Virus record (IMG/VR): IMGVR_UViG_3300021378_000020
Location: 1 to 64,000 of that record
DNA length: 64,000 bases
Source of the DNA: a virus
Direction: 5' to 3' (one strand)
Part shown: positions 15,108 to 24,431 of the stretch, in pieces
Layout of the letters: each line of letters starts with the position of its first letter
How positions within the stretch are numbered: the stretch's first letter is position 1
The notes under the pieces: model-generated
Databases searched by the model: none
Told to the model about the DNA's origin: nothing
What the model saw: only the letters and a program-made list of their open reading frames with translations
Program-made: the position numbers and the translations under genes

Positions 15108-16154
15108 TTATTTCTTAGAGGTTTTTCTTAGAGCAGAGATGTAACCTTCCATCATAGAAGATACTTCAACTTCTTCTTCAGCTTCGTCTGAAACTGATTC
15201 TTCGATTTGCTCAGGGATTTCTTTTGAAAAGTATGACTCTTTAACAGTAGTTACTTTAGCAGTGAAGGTTTCTTCACTTTCAAATTCTACTGTCTCTAGA
15301 AGGTCTTTTAACTTTTCCGCTTGTGTGTCTGCAAGGCCACGAGAAGCTTCAGCGATGATTGACTCACGCTTGTAAGTTTCTAGTTCTTCTGCAAGTGAAA
15401 CTGCATCGCCAGTAGTAGAGTTTAGTTTTTCTTCTAATTCTTCTACTTGTGCTGCTAGTTCGTCAACTAGGTCTACCTTAGACTCTGGAACTTCGATGTA
15501 AGACTCTGTAAATAGGTCTTTCATCTTGTCCATGAACCCTTCAGCGATTTCGGTACGTAGACCGGAGTGGATCGCTAACTTGTTCTCTTCCATCCAAGAT
15601 TCAACTACATAGTTAAGATATGAATCGACTTTACCGACTAGGTCAGTTTTGATAGATTCGACTTCTTCAGATAGTTCTTCAGAGTATTGCTCTTCAAGAC
15701 GCGTGATTTCTTCTGACAACTTAGTTTTTACAGCTGCTTCAAAAATTACTGATGTCTTCTCTTTGAACTCTTCAGATAGAGTTGCTTCACCTTCAACAAT
15801 TGCCGCAAGTTCAGACTGAGTGTTAGTCTCTTCTGCAATAACGTCTTCTAGGTCAGTACCTTCCATCATCTTCGAGTAGGCTGCCGTTAGGTCGCCTTTT
15901 TTCATTTTATTTAAGGACTGGTACATCGCATTGATCATACCTGCCTTAGTTTTTGGTAATGAAGCCTTAGAAGTTGCGTCGGCTGCTTTGTCTACTGATG
16001 CGATTGACTCTGGCTCAGATATTTCCTGTCCGTCTGTCTTTACACCCTTAGCTGCAGGAGCTTGTGCTTCTTCGAGAGTTTCCTCCACGATTTCGTTAGT
16101 TTCAACATCTGTATCGCGGATTTCAGCTTCGACTTTTTGATTAAGATCAGTCAT
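15108..16154 (-). CDS. 22: Prohead scaffold core protein (gp22)
   Basis: Major internal scaffold on which the gp23 shell forms and which gp21 later destroys. It is acidic, helical and coiled-coil rich over most of its 348 residues, with Glu/Ser/Ala-rich ends; 'AGMINAMYQSLNKMKKGDL' (about 72-90) is like the T4 family. There are several L/I-x-E sites for gp21. The place between gp21 and gp23 is diagnostic. T4 gp22 is 269 residues; this copy is longer. Confidence 0.9.
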   Translation of the reverse strand: MTDLNQKVEAEIRDTDVETNEIVEETLEEAQAPAAKGVKTDGQEISEPESIASVDKAADATSKASLPKTKAGMINAMYQSLNKMKKGDLTAAYSKMMEGTDLEDVIAEETNTQSELAAIVEGEATLSEEFKEKTSVIFEAAVKTKLSEEITRLEEQYSEELSEEVESIKTDLVGKVDSYLNYVVESWMEENKLAIHSGLRTEIAEGFMDKMKDLFTESYIEVPESKVDLVDELAAQVEELEEKLNSTTGDAVSLAEELETYKRESIIAEASRGLADTQAEKLKDLLETVEFESEETFTAKVTTVKESYFSKEIPEQIEESVSDEAEEEVEVSSMMEGYISALRKTSKK

Positions 16155-16164
16155 AGATGACTCC

Positions 16165-16824
16165 TTATAGTTTAGATTTGATTAACGAGAGGAAATTCTT
16201 GAACTCACGAATTTGCACTTCAGGTCGATGTGCAATTGGTGCTTGCTTAATTTCAGTCTCTATCTCTTCAATGACTTGAGGTTGTAGAATTCCATTATTC
16301 CATACCCAGTCGACACCTTCCATAATCCCATTAACGAAAGCTTCAGGTGCACTTGGGTCTTGTACGATATCTACCGTATTAAGAATAAAGTCTTCTTTGA
16401 CGTACATGACGCCATTTTTCTGCTCAAGACTTCCCATACCACGAGTTGACACACCTAGTTGAACACCACCCTCTAAGAGACCTTTTACGATCTTACCCAT
16501 AGGAGTATCCAAAATTTGTGCCTTTCCTACCACATCATTACCTTCCAATTTTAGGTCAGTGATGAGGTGAGAAACTTTATCCAAATTAACAGTTGGGCCT
16601 TCAGGGTGATTCAACTCACCTACAGCACGTTTTTTGCTAACTTGGTCTTCAACGTACTTATCTACCGCTCGTTCCATAATGGCTCTTGGGTAGATACGTC
16701 CGTTTCTATTCTTCTTGTCTGCTTGCGCAAATACACCTTCAATAATGTAACTCTTCTCACCATTATCTTTAGCTTCTACAATGCATTGTACATCGTTTTC
16801 TACGTATTCGCTAATCAGTTTCAT
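16165..16824 (-). CDS. 21: Prohead maturation protease (gp21)
   Basis: Serine protease that digests the scaffold and trims capsid proteins. The phage prohead-protease fold is seen in 'GVFAQADKKNRNGRIYP' (about 30-46), with catalytic His in 'GELNHPE' (H73) and Ser in 'GVSTRG' (S126). 'TVDIVQDPSAP' (about 151-161) holds the expected Asp. The 219 residues match T4 gp21 (212). It lies between the small core genes and gp22 as in T4. Confidence 0.95.
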   Translation of the reverse strand: MKLISEYVENDVQCIVEAKDNGEKSYIIEGVFAQADKKNRNGRIYPRAIMERAVDKYVEDQVSKKRAVGELNHPEGPTVNLDKVSHLITDLKLEGNDVVGKAQILDTPMGKIVKGLLEGGVQLGVSTRGMGSLEQKNGVMYVKEDFILNTVDIVQDPSAPEAFVNGIMEGVDWVWNNGILQPQVIEEIETEIKQAPIAHRPEVQIREFKNFLSLIKSKL

Positions 16825-16825
16825 T

Positions 16826-17023
16826 TTATTTACCTAAGTCTTTGAGGACTTGCTTCGCGGTTGATTCCGCTTCTTTTTGTGACTTAAACGTGTCAACGGA
16901 ATCACCATCAATAGTTAGGTAAAATCCTTTGGCAGTTTTTGTGATAACAACAGGGTAACCAGACATCTTCTTGTTGAAGACAACTTTGTCTTTTGCTTCC
17001 CGTAAACTTTTAAATGTTTTCAC
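16826..17023 (-). CDS. Small prohead-core-region protein (gp68 position)
   Basis: A basic 65-residue protein lying between gp67 and gp21, where T4 has gp68. It starts MKTFKSLREAK and has a strand-rich middle ('GYPVVITKTAKGFYLTIDG') and a C-terminal helix. T4 gp68 is longer (141), so the link to gp68 rests on position. Two late promoters lie just upstream (17044-17067). Confidence 0.6.
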   Translation of the reverse strand: MKTFKSLREAKDKVVFNKKMSGYPVVITKTAKGFYLTIDGDSVDTFKSQKEAESTAKQVLKDLGK

Positions 17024-17043
17024 AATTAGTCCTCGTTTAGGAG

Positions 17044-17051
17044 TATTTATA
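17044..17051 (-). promoter_or_regulatory. T4-type late promoter, proximal of a pair
   Basis: Exact TATAAATA on the minus strand 21 nt before the gp68-position gene; it should drive 68-like, 21, 22 and 23 down to the terminator at 13709. Confidence 0.85.
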
Positions 17052-17059
17052 CAAAAATA

Positions 17060-17067
17060 TATTTATA
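17060..17067 (-). promoter_or_regulatory. T4-type late promoter, distal of a pair
   Basis: A second exact TATAAATA on the minus strand, 16 nt upstream of the first, giving a tandem pair for the head-gene operon. Confidence 0.75.
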
Positions 17068-17075
17068 GTGAATAT

Positions 17076-17333
17076 TTATTCGGTTTCTGCCGAAAATTCT
17101 TCTTCTTCGACTTCGCTGTCCAGTATAGCATCAATCTCAGAGTCATCCATATCTACCTCAACTGGTTCTACACCGTTGAAGATTTGGTCTGCTACAGAGA
17201 CCTTCTCTGCGTCTAGAGACTGTTGCATCTTGTCATCTAGGATACCATTAAACAACTTTTCTGCATTATTAAAGTCTCCACCCTGAAGGGCGTTGACAAA
17301 ATCTAGTGCTGGGTTTGCTTCTACTTCACTCAT
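17076..17333 (-). CDS. 67: Prohead core protein (gp67-like)
   Basis: Small internal core protein that helps set head shape in T4. The N-terminal 'FVNALQGGDFNNAEKLFNGILDDKMQQSLDAEK' in pieces (about 12-44) fits the gp67 pattern of a short helix pair, followed by a very acidic tail ('EVEEEEFSAETE'). The 85 residues match T4 gp67 (80). It follows the portal gene with a 2-nt gap. Confidence 0.8.
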   Translation of the reverse strand: MSEVEANPALDFVNALQGGDFNNAEKLFNGILDDKMQQSLDAEKVSVADQIFNGVEPVEVDMDDSEIDAILDSEVEEEEFSAETE

Positions 17334-17335
17334 TA

Positions 17336-18838
17336 TTAAATTTCCTCTTCTTCGTTTCCGCCATTTTCGTTCTCGGCTTCAACTTGTTTTGACATATTTT
17401 CTATGTCTTCATCATTAAACATCATTACGTTTTTCATTACCCACTCGCGTGAGAAGTATTCACCGACGTAACTAGAAATTTGATCCATTGTCTGTAGACG
17501 TTCACGTAGTAGTTCTGCGTCTTTTAATTCAGAAAAATGGTTGTCTCTAGAGAAGTCGACTTGAATTTGGTGCTTCCATGCTTCCCAGTCTTGCTCCGTA
17601 CAAACACCTTTTAGGATAAGTTGCTTCTTGAGGATACCCAAGAACAAGTGTCCAAACTTACTACGTAGACGGTCGATGAACTTCTGGAACTTCACCTCAT
17701 CGCGGTTAATTTCTGTAGACCTACCCAGAGAGAACTGCGACTCTTGTTCTAGACGGTTAAGCGGAACATTCAAAGAACGATACAACTTCTTTTGGAAATA
17801 AATGATATCGTCAATCTGTCCTAAATTCTCACCGCCAGGTAGAGTACTTATCTCTGTACCACGACCACCTTCTCGACGTGGTAACCAGAAGTCCTCTAGC
17901 ATAGACATATGCTTTCGGTCATCTTTGATTTCACCACTATTCGCATCGTAAACAATTTTGTTACGGTATCGGGACATGATGTCTTTTAAATGTTGTTCCG
18001 CTTTACCCTTCGGTAAGTTACCCACGTCAATATAGAAGATACGACGTTCAGGTGCACGTGCCATACGATAGATGACCAAAGAGTCTTCCATCATACGCAA
18101 TTGGTTTACTGGTTTCATCGCCTTCTGTAGATACGACAGTACACGTTTCTTACTGGTATCCAGAAGACCTGAAGTGACATACGAAATCGAATCCGGAGTT
18201 AGCTTGATACCATTATTAGCACCCGCTCGCTCTTGATAGATGTAGAAGTCGTTGGTTTTATCAACAATCTTCGCACCTGTCTTGGAATCTTTTTTGTATT
18301 GCACCTCTTTGACTTTACGAACCTTGGTTGCATCGATAGGACGGACTTCTTGAATACCCGCCTTCATGTTTGATTCGTTTACTACTAGGTGATGATATAA
18401 TCTTCCGTCAACGTACCACGAACGGAATATGTCGTGACCATATTCTTCAAAGTTCAACATGTTAACTACATTATCAAACTCTTCGGTGATGGTCTTTTTG
18501 ATTTTGTTTGGTGCATCAACCTTATCTAGGTTAACAGAAACAGAACTTTCTAGCTCAGACGAAACGATTGCTTCGTTGATGATGTCTTCAATCGCAGCAT
18601 CACACTCTGGGTGTTCTGCCATGTTGCGATACTTTTTAATTAGTTCTTGATTGTCCTTTGCGGCAGTACCTTCCATATCGACGTACTGACCAAAGTAAGA
18701 ACCTGAGGCCGTGACGTATCCAGCACCATCTTCGTCTACCTTTGGTACGATAGAAGAAACCTTTTCGCTTTCATTGTTTTTGTTTTGAACTTTTTTTATC
18801 TCAAAACCAAATGCTTTAAATACGCTGTTATCTGCCAT
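17336..18838 (-). CDS. 20: Portal vertex protein (gp20)
   Basis: Dodecameric portal through which DNA enters and leaves the head. At 500 residues it is near T4 gp20 (524). Family stretches include 'YRNMAEHPECDAAIEDIINEAI' in pieces (about 70-90), 'ERRIFYIDVGNLPKGKAEQHL', 'DFWLPRREGGRGTEISTLPGG' in pieces and 'NRDEVKFQKFIDRLR'. The C-terminus is acidic. It lies between the gp19 terminator and gp67. Confidence 0.97.
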   Translation of the reverse strand: MADNSVFKAFGFEIKKVQNKNNESEKVSSIVPKVDEDGAGYVTASGSYFGQYVDMEGTAAKDNQELIKKYRNMAEHPECDAAIEDIINEAIVSSELESSVSVNLDKVDAPNKIKKTITEEFDNVVNMLNFEEYGHDIFRSWYVDGRLYHHLVVNESNMKAGIQEVRPIDATKVRKVKEVQYKKDSKTGAKIVDKTNDFYIYQERAGANNGIKLTPDSISYVTSGLLDTSKKRVLSYLQKAMKPVNQLRMMEDSLVIYRMARAPERRIFYIDVGNLPKGKAEQHLKDIMSRYRNKIVYDANSGEIKDDRKHMSMLEDFWLPRREGGRGTEISTLPGGENLGQIDDIIYFQKKLYRSLNVPLNRLEQESQFSLGRSTEINRDEVKFQKFIDRLRSKFGHLFLGILKKQLILKGVCTEQDWEAWKHQIQVDFSRDNHFSELKDAELLRERLQTMDQISSYVGEYFSREWVMKNVMMFNDEDIENMSKQVEAENENGGNEEEEI

Positions 18839-18855
18839 AAAAACCTCTTAATAAT

Positions 18856-18880
18856 AAAAGGGGGGTGGAGAACCACCCCC
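18856..18880 (-). terminator. Intrinsic terminator after gp19
   Basis: GGGGGTGG-TTCT-CCACCCCC on the minus strand (8-bp stem), then C and TTTTATTATT. It separates the tail genes from the head genes. A near copy lies at 33312-33339. Confidence 0.93.
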
Positions 18881-18901
18881 ATAGTACTACTTATAATACC
18901 A

Positions 18902-19426
18902 TTAACTAGTGGTATCTGACTCCCAATATTGAACTTGGAATTCTACTGTAAACTCTTCGACTGTATCATTGGTTTCATAACTTAGGTCGATTGCCGAAAT
19001 ATTTGTCGGGAAACAACCACGGAAGTTATATGTCTTCAACACTGAACCATCTTTGTCCAACTGATCAACAATTAAGTCAGCTTGGTAAGCAACAGGATTA
19101 GTGATACCCGTGTTGGCACTGTGACCATTCATACCGTTCATCCACTTTTCCATGGCGTTACGTGTAGCGAAATCAGTATCGTTGATTACTGTAACTGTCC
19201 AAGGTTCAAATGTACGGTCGCCCGCAATCTTCAACTGTCGTCCACGGAAAGGAACTTCAATGACAGCCATAATTGATGCTGGTAGTTGTGCGCCTTTACA
19301 CATGAAAGAAGTCAACTCTGCATTACCGCCAGCGTATGCTGGGAAGTTAACTGTTGCACGGAATAAATTGGGACGTGCACCACCACCCTTTAATTTTGCT
19401 TTAAAATCGTCTACTCTTAATGACAT
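18902..19426 (-). CDS. 19: Tail tube protein (gp19)
   Basis: Subunit of the inner tail tube, 174 residues (T4 is 163). 'PNLFRATVNFP', 'FMCKGAQLPASIMAVIEVPFRGRQLKIAGDRTFEPWTVTVIND' in pieces and 'FRGCFPTNISAIDLSYE' are characteristic. The gene is 2 nt after gp18 and ahead of a terminator, forming the gp18-gp19 late unit. Confidence 0.97.
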   Translation of the reverse strand: MSLRVDDFKAKLKGGGARPNLFRATVNFPAYAGGNAELTSFMCKGAQLPASIMAVIEVPFRGRQLKIAGDRTFEPWTVTVINDTDFATRNAMEKWMNGMNGHSANTGITNPVAYQADLIVDQLDKDGSVLKTYNFRGCFPTNISAIDLSYETNDTVEEFTVEFQVQYWESDTTS

Positions 19427-19428
19427 GA

Positions 19429-21030
19429 TTATACTCCTGCTGTGCCGACGACTTCTTCAAAGTCAACACCAGTTCTTACAGCCACGAAGTTTAAAGTTAC
19501 GTAGTTGATTGAACGTGCTGGTTTGATGAAGCAACTTGCGATGAATTCGTTGCGGTCAATAACTTCTCCGGTATTGTTTGTTTCGTCACAAACAACACGG
19601 AAGTCGGTGATACCACGACGACCTTGAATTTCCCGTAGGAATGGTTCTACAATGTTCACGAATTCTGCACGAGTAAACTCATCGTTGAATTCGAACATTA
19701 CGTTTTCGCCAGCTTTGCTGATAGCTCTTTCGATAACCAAGAATAGTCGACGTACGTTGATTCGGTCGAATGCTGATGGGCGAGACATGTGAGTCTTGTC
19801 ACCAAACAGTAGGACACCCTGGCCAGGAATACTAACAATCGGATTAATACCTTTCTTGTATAGTTTATCACGCTCTGTTTTGTTAGGATTGATCAACAGT
19901 TCGGTGACACCCAGATACTGTCCACGTCGTGAACCTGCTGGTGAGAACCAAGGTGCAGAGACTGCGTCCGCCGCTGCCATAACACCTGCTGTTGAAGATG
20001 CCGCTGGAATGAACTCGTACTTATCTTCGTCTTTGTTATACACTTTAATCCAGTTACCGTCAACGACCAAGTAAGATGAATTTTCATTAAGTGTGTCGAT
20101 GTATGCTATCATAGCATCAACATTTCCCGAAGTCGGAGAAATTACTGCAACACAATCCTTACGAGAAGTAGCAACCATAAGAAGTTGTTCGTGTATCGTT
20201 TGCGCTAAGTCTTGACCACCAGCTGGTGGGATTAGGAAATCTATCTGGATAGCTTCCTTGTTTAAGAAAGCATCATACGCAGGGACATATGCGGTTTTTG
20301 TTTCGAGGGGAGTTCCGTCAGAACCTGTTCCGGTACCAACACCCGCGCCAAGTGGGTTATCGAAATTAAACGTTCCTGCCGCTGGGACACCAGAAGCCGT
20401 AACCCAAGAAGAACTTGTAGTAATAACGTCATTGACGAAGTTATTAGTTCCGTTATCGTTTTTAGCATTAGGGTCAGTGGAAACAAATTCGTATGTTTCG
20501 ACAACTTCACCTAATTCTTCAGGTGATACATATCCTAGAGTTACGATGACATGAAGTTCGTCACCTTGTGGAGCTGTTGTGAAGTAGCCTTCGAAGTCCC
20601 AACCAGTAAATGTCGATGAATCAGCTACGGATACTGTAATTGTGTTACCGAGAGAACCGAAGTACTTTGCTTCGAAAATACCTGCTGCAGCTTTTCTGTA
20701 GCCAGGGTATGCCGGAGTTACTTGAGTTCCATCAGAGTCTAGAACTTCGTCTATGTCTGGTCGATCTGCGCGAATTATAAATGCGCTTGAAGAGTATTTT
20801 AGGAAGTACGAGGCAGAAAGAAAATCTCCTGCATATGCATCTCCTGCTAGCGGGGATCCAAAAGTAGACGCCAATTCGGTTTCGTTACCGATTAAGATTG
20901 GTGTGTTTATTGGGCCCCAATTAAATTCGCCTACAATAGCACCAGTAGTAGAAGTGACCGCAGGCACAATGCCCGTTAGGTCAATTTCTTTTACTGTTAC
21001 TGCTGGAGACTCTGAAGATAATAGAGTCAT
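19429..21030 (-). CDS. 18: Contractile tail sheath protein (gp18)
   Basis: Sheath subunit, 533 residues (T4 is 659). It begins 'LLSSESPAVTVKEIDLTGIVPAV' in pieces, the typical sheath start, with 'GEFNWGPINTPILIGNETEL' near residue 35. The conserved C-terminal sheath domain holds 'PIVSIPGQGVLLFGDKTHM', 'FDRINVRRLFLVIERAI' and 'FVNIVEPFLREIQGRRGI'. A late promoter is at 21098-21105. Confidence 0.97.
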   Translation of the reverse strand: MTLLSSESPAVTVKEIDLTGIVPAVTSTTGAIVGEFNWGPINTPILIGNETELASTFGSPLAGDAYAGDFLSASYFLKYSSSAFIIRADRPDIDEVLDSDGTQVTPAYPGYRKAAAGIFEAKYFGSLGNTITVSVADSSTFTGWDFEGYFTTAPQGDELHVIVTLGYVSPEELGEVVETYEFVSTDPNAKNDNGTNNFVNDVITTSSSWVTASGVPAAGTFNFDNPLGAGVGTGTGSDGTPLETKTAYVPAYDAFLNKEAIQIDFLIPPAGGQDLAQTIHEQLLMVATSRKDCVAVISPTSGNVDAMIAYIDTLNENSSYLVVDGNWIKVYNKDEDKYEFIPAASSTAGVMAAADAVSAPWFSPAGSRRGQYLGVTELLINPNKTERDKLYKKGINPIVSIPGQGVLLFGDKTHMSRPSAFDRINVRRLFLVIERAISKAGENVMFEFNDEFTRAEFVNIVEPFLREIQGRRGITDFRVVCDETNNTGEVIDRNEFIASCFIKPARSINYVTLNFVAVRTGVDFEEVVGTAGV

Positions 21031-21097
21031 GATAGTGTCCTTTTTTAGTTAAGGTATAATAAGTTAAACATAATACGGAGAATTCTTTCAATGTATC

Positions 21098-21105
21098 TAT
21101 TTATA
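21098..21105 (-). promoter_or_regulatory. T4-type late promoter upstream of gp18
   Basis: Exact TATAAATA on the minus strand in the 88-nt gap between the terminase and sheath genes, 68 nt before the gp18 ATG. Confidence 0.85.
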
Positions 21106-21118
21106 CTTTTGTGAAAGT

Positions 21119-22726
21119 TTACCAATTGTCGGGTTCATAGTTGGCCCAAGCCATGCTATATGGGTCGCTTAGGTCTGATTGTGGGACGTAGTCTGTCCCA
21201 TCATCAATTATACCGAATGGTGGTAAGTCATCTTCAATCTCTTTCATTCGTTGTTCGAATAGCATTGTTCTGAAATCAATGTCCGCAATATTACCGAAAG
21301 ACTGTGAACTCACGAAGTACCCGAACATCACGAGATTCATCATTAAGTCATCGTGGTTACCATCACTCGCTTCGAATGACAGTCCCTTAGAGACGAAGGT
21401 TGATACTTCCATGATGGTATTTTCATCATGAATATCTAGTTTATGATTCTCGATGATATCCTTAATTGCTGAACATCCAATTCGTTTGACTTTCTTGTCC
21501 ATGCGAATACCAATTGAATCAGCCTTGATTGCTGACTCTAGGTGGATGTTCTCATACTCTAAGTCCTGATACAGACCAACACACACGACCATACCTTGGT
21601 CATTGTTCTCTACAATAACATACGCTTCGTTGTACGAGGTAGCCCATTTATAGATGACATTAGGATAAAGAATTGGAGATATCCTGTTGTTTCTGTATAC
21701 GCACACCTGTTTAAATGGTTGTACCGAAACATCAAATATAGTAAATGTAGAATAATCTTGGCCACGCCCTTGACAAACATCAACGGTCATGATATACTGG
21801 TGATCCGTAATGGGGTCTTCATATACTAATACATCACCACCTTCCAGTCGGCGAAGTGGTTCACGCGCACGTAAATCTAGAAGTACTTGTCCCTCAATAA
21901 GAGTATTACCCATACCAAAGAACGTATTACCGAATTCTTGGTCGAATTGTAACTGAGACGTATTCGCAATAGTCTGTGCCTTCCACTTCTCATCTCGGCC
22001 CGGCACATCCCACCAGTCCACGCGGAATGGTTTATATGCGTTTACACCCTGTACAGCACCTTCCCATATCTTCTGGAAAGTATTACCAATACCGTTTGCG
22101 GTACTTGTTATGATAACTTTTGTGTCCTTACCGGACGAAATTACTGGATAGGTAGATGTGTAGAACTCTGCCGCATTCTCTACGAAAGCGAACTCGTCTA
22201 GGAATAGAAGGTTGACCGACATACCACGAATAGAGGAACCAGAGGTTGCTGCTGCGATGATACGCGAGTTATTAGAGAACTCTATTGACCCTTTGTTGAG
22301 TGCCTTACACCCAGGCTGTAGGAAGAACGGGAGGTTCTCCAACATGAGTGTAACACGAGATAACATCTCACGTGCCGTCGCACCTTTGTTGGCAAGAATG
22401 GCAATAGTTTTTTCTGGATGGAATGCAGCATACCATAAAATATACCCTACCGAACTAATTGATTTACCAGACTGGCGACAGGCGAGAACAACAGAAAATC
22501 TATTATCATTGAAGTGTTTAAACATTTCCTCTTGATAATCATACAACTTGAATGGTACCAACCCTTTATCTAGGTGCACGACCTTGACATACTTACGACA
22601 AAAGTATGCTGGGTCTTTCATACACTTGCCATATTCTCGCAGAGTTTTCTTGTCCCACTCTTCTGCGACACCATCTCTTTTAACTTGAGGGTTTCCTAGA
22701 TATGAGTTCTTGGTGAATGATGTCAC
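21119..22726 (-). CDS. 17: Terminase large subunit (gp17)
   Basis: ATPase-nuclease motor that packages phage DNA. Walker A is 'CRQSGKS' (83-89), Walker B 'LLFLDE' (173-178), and the nuclease starts at 'MTVDVCQGRGQDYSTFTIFD' (about 317-336), with the usual first Asp. The 535 residues compare with 610 in T4. The ATG overlaps the end of an oxygenase gene that is inserted between gp16 and gp17. Confidence 0.97.
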   Translation of the reverse strand: MTSFTKNSYLGNPQVKRDGVAEEWDKKTLREYGKCMKDPAYFCRKYVKVVHLDKGLVPFKLYDYQEEMFKHFNDNRFSVVLACRQSGKSISSVGYILWYAAFHPEKTIAILANKGATAREMLSRVTLMLENLPFFLQPGCKALNKGSIEFSNNSRIIAAATSGSSIRGMSVNLLFLDEFAFVENAAEFYTSTYPVISSGKDTKVIITSTANGIGNTFQKIWEGAVQGVNAYKPFRVDWWDVPGRDEKWKAQTIANTSQLQFDQEFGNTFFGMGNTLIEGQVLLDLRAREPLRRLEGGDVLVYEDPITDHQYIMTVDVCQGRGQDYSTFTIFDVSVQPFKQVCVYRNNRISPILYPNVIYKWATSYNEAYVIVENNDQGMVVCVGLYQDLEYENIHLESAIKADSIGIRMDKKVKRIGCSAIKDIIENHKLDIHDENTIMEVSTFVSKGLSFEASDGNHDDLMMNLVMFGYFVSSQSFGNIADIDFRTMLFEQRMKEIEDDLPPFGIIDDGTDYVPQSDLSDPYSMAWANYEPDNW

Positions 22727-23298
22727 TTTATAAAGACCTGTATAGACTTTCGGAGAGGCGCATTATGTCTTGTTGAAGTAACAGCATGAAGTATCTCACC
22801 TTTTTGAAACACGGCCGTACCCAAGTCTGGACTAACACCAGTTTTCAATTTGTCACCATTCATTTTGAAAATAAAGTAACCACCATAATTATCATTCCAG
22901 TCATCATTCAGGTAAATCGATGCAGATGCTGAATAGGCCTTATCGGTGTGCCAATTTAGTCCAGACTGACTATCCCCCTCATAATACATTACAAGGTAGT
23001 CCTCATAATTCTTACTACTACCGATAACAGACATGCATTTGTCAGCTAACAGATGAACGATATCAGGGTCAGATATTGAATATGTGTCACTATACGCACC
23101 TACACCATCCACTAATTCTTTAGGCCATGTGTCGTTTCTGAGAGGATTTAAAGAATTTTCGACCATTATCTTCATAGTCGAGAGTAATTTCTTATACTCT
23201 GGAACAGTGAAGGTGTCGTCTGTTATCTTTATTAATTGGGTTTTGTTTTTCTTACGTAATATCGTCTTCATCGTCGTCTTGGTCAATAGTTTTTTCAT
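22723..23298 (-). CDS. 2OG-Fe(II) oxygenase (prolyl-hydroxylase-like), inserted between gp16 and gp17
   Basis: A 191-residue protein with the full facial triad of the 2OG-FeII_3/prolyl-4-hydroxylase type: 'NWHTDKAYS' (H-x-D, about 117-120), 'GEILHAVT' (distal His, about 169) and 'RKSIQVF' (2OG-binding Arg, about 184). 'GGYFIFKMNGDKL' is the usual strand between. Relatives hydroxylate proteins, nucleic acids or small molecules. Start ATG at 23298 overlaps the gp16 end by 47 nt; the ATG at 23271 is an alternative. It interrupts a nearly universal T4 gene pair and overlaps both terminase genes, so it is co-expressed with packaging proteins. Confidence 0.85.
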   Translation of the reverse strand: MKKLLTKTTMKTILRKKNKTQLIKITDDTFTVPEYKKLLSTMKIMVENSLNPLRNDTWPKELVDGVGAYSDTYSISDPDIVHLLADKCMSVIGSSKNYEDYLVMYYEGDSQSGLNWHTDKAYSASASIYLNDDWNDNYGGYFIFKMNGDKLKTGVSPDLGTAVFQKGEILHAVTSTRHNAPLRKSIQVFIK

Positions 23299-23647
23299 CG
23301 CCTAACAGCATACGCTGAAGGTCTGTAGTGGAACCAACGAATAGATTATTATTAGTAGTGGTAGGTTCGGCAGGTTTGTCTTCTTTGGTGAGTTCTTTCT
23401 GTTTCTTATTCAAGTCCATCAACTTGTCATTGACATCTGCAATACCTTTTATCATACCAGAGAGAACTTCGAAGGCACGTGGGTGTTCTGACTCACGTGC
23501 GACTTCTATCATGAGTTCTAGAGACTCACGACCTTTTTCAATTAGGTCATAATAAGTATCACGAGAGTACTCATAGTCCTGTTCGTGTACAAAGTTCTTC
23601 TTCTGCTCTTCATCAAAAAGAACAGGTGGTTTACTATTGTCTCTCAT
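23252..23647 (-). CDS. 16: Terminase small subunit (gp16)
   Basis: DNA-recognition subunit of the packaging motor, 131 residues (T4 is 164). The middle is helical, with 'RESLELMIEVARESEHPRAFEVLSGMIKGIADVNDKLMDLNKKQKEL' in pieces typical of marine gp16. The C-terminus is acidic ('DQDDDEDD'). It lies after gp15 as expected and overlaps the inserted oxygenase gene. Confidence 0.92.
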   Translation of the reverse strand: MRDNSKPPVLFDEEQKKNFVHEQDYEYSRDTYYDLIEKGRESLELMIEVARESEHPRAFEVLSGMIKGIADVNDKLMDLNKKQKELTKEDKPAEPTTTNNNLFVGSTTDLQRMLLGDEKTIDQDDDEDDIT

Positions 23648-23660
23648 AACATATTACCAA

Positions 23661-24431
23661 TCATTCAGGAAAGATTATTTCCGTATTAAAACCATAATCT
23701 CCGTCCGGACTCACGTCTATAGGGTCTGGAGTTGTATTAATAGTCTCTAGTAGAGTATCATCACCGTTATTTATAAGGTTAAGATTGGTGTTCACTTCAC
23801 GAATAATTGGTGAAGTGAGTTCTGGGCCATAGAAGTTAACTTTCATGTCGAAGTTCAGAGTGTATATAATAGTACGTCTCTGTTCTACCGGGCCCTCGAA
23901 ATCGTCTTGAAAGTCCAACCCAGTCAACACTATGGGAACATCTTCCTTGATATCCGGTTGGTCAGCAAAAGGTTTTACTGTCAACGTGTATTGGGGTGCA
24001 AAGTATGGGATAATTTGTTCCACGACCTGTAGAGCGTCGTCTTGTGACTTTGCATAAACTGATAGAGAGAAAGACACATTATAAGGAACGCCCACATACA
24101 TCTTTCTTTGTGAACCATTGTCCGACGACACGATGCCGCCAAAACCATTTACTTTAGGTAACTGTCGTGTCGCGTCATATGTAATAGAAGTAATTTCGAA
24201 AGACATTCGTGGAAGCTTGATTGCGACTCTGCGTTCTGCTTCCTCTCCATTAGTCATCTCTTCTAGACGCTCAATGAACGACCTCTTTGGTGCGTATGAT
24301 AGGGGGACTTTAACTTGAGATAGAACCTTTCCACCGGAATCTGTTCTCAAAACATGTAGGTCATTAAACATTGAACCGAATACGGCAACGCAAGTACGGA
24401 CGCGTTTATGATAAAAGTGACTTCCCATCAT
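23661..24431 (-). CDS. 15: Tail sheath terminator/stabiliser (gp15)
   Basis: Forms the ring that caps the tail and joins it to the head. It aligns with T4 gp15 at 'SHFYHKRVRTCVAVFGSMFND', 'VPLSYAPKRSFIERLEEM', 'LPRMSFEITSITYDA', 'PYNVSFSLSVYAKSQDDALQVVEQIIPYF' in pieces and 'RRTIIYTLNFD'. The 256 residues match T4 (272). Directly follows gp14, sharing one base. Confidence 0.95.
   Translation of the reverse strand: MMGSHFYHKRVRTCVAVFGSMFNDLHVLRTDSGGKVLSQVKVPLSYAPKRSFIERLEEMTNGEEAERRVAIKLPRMSFEITSITYDATRQLPKVNGFGGIVSSDNGSQRKMYVGVPYNVSFSLSVYAKSQDDALQVVEQIIPYFAPQYTLTVKPFADQPDIKEDVPIVLTGLDFQDDFEGPVEQRRTIIYTLNFDMKVNFYGPELTSPIIREVNTNLNLINNGDDTLLETINTTPDPIDVSPDGDYGFNTEIIFPE

Noticed and set aside
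23768-23775. TATAAATA on the minus strand inside gp15
   Set aside because: Inside coding sequence 121 nt before gp16. It could add late transcripts for gp16, but nothing else supports it.
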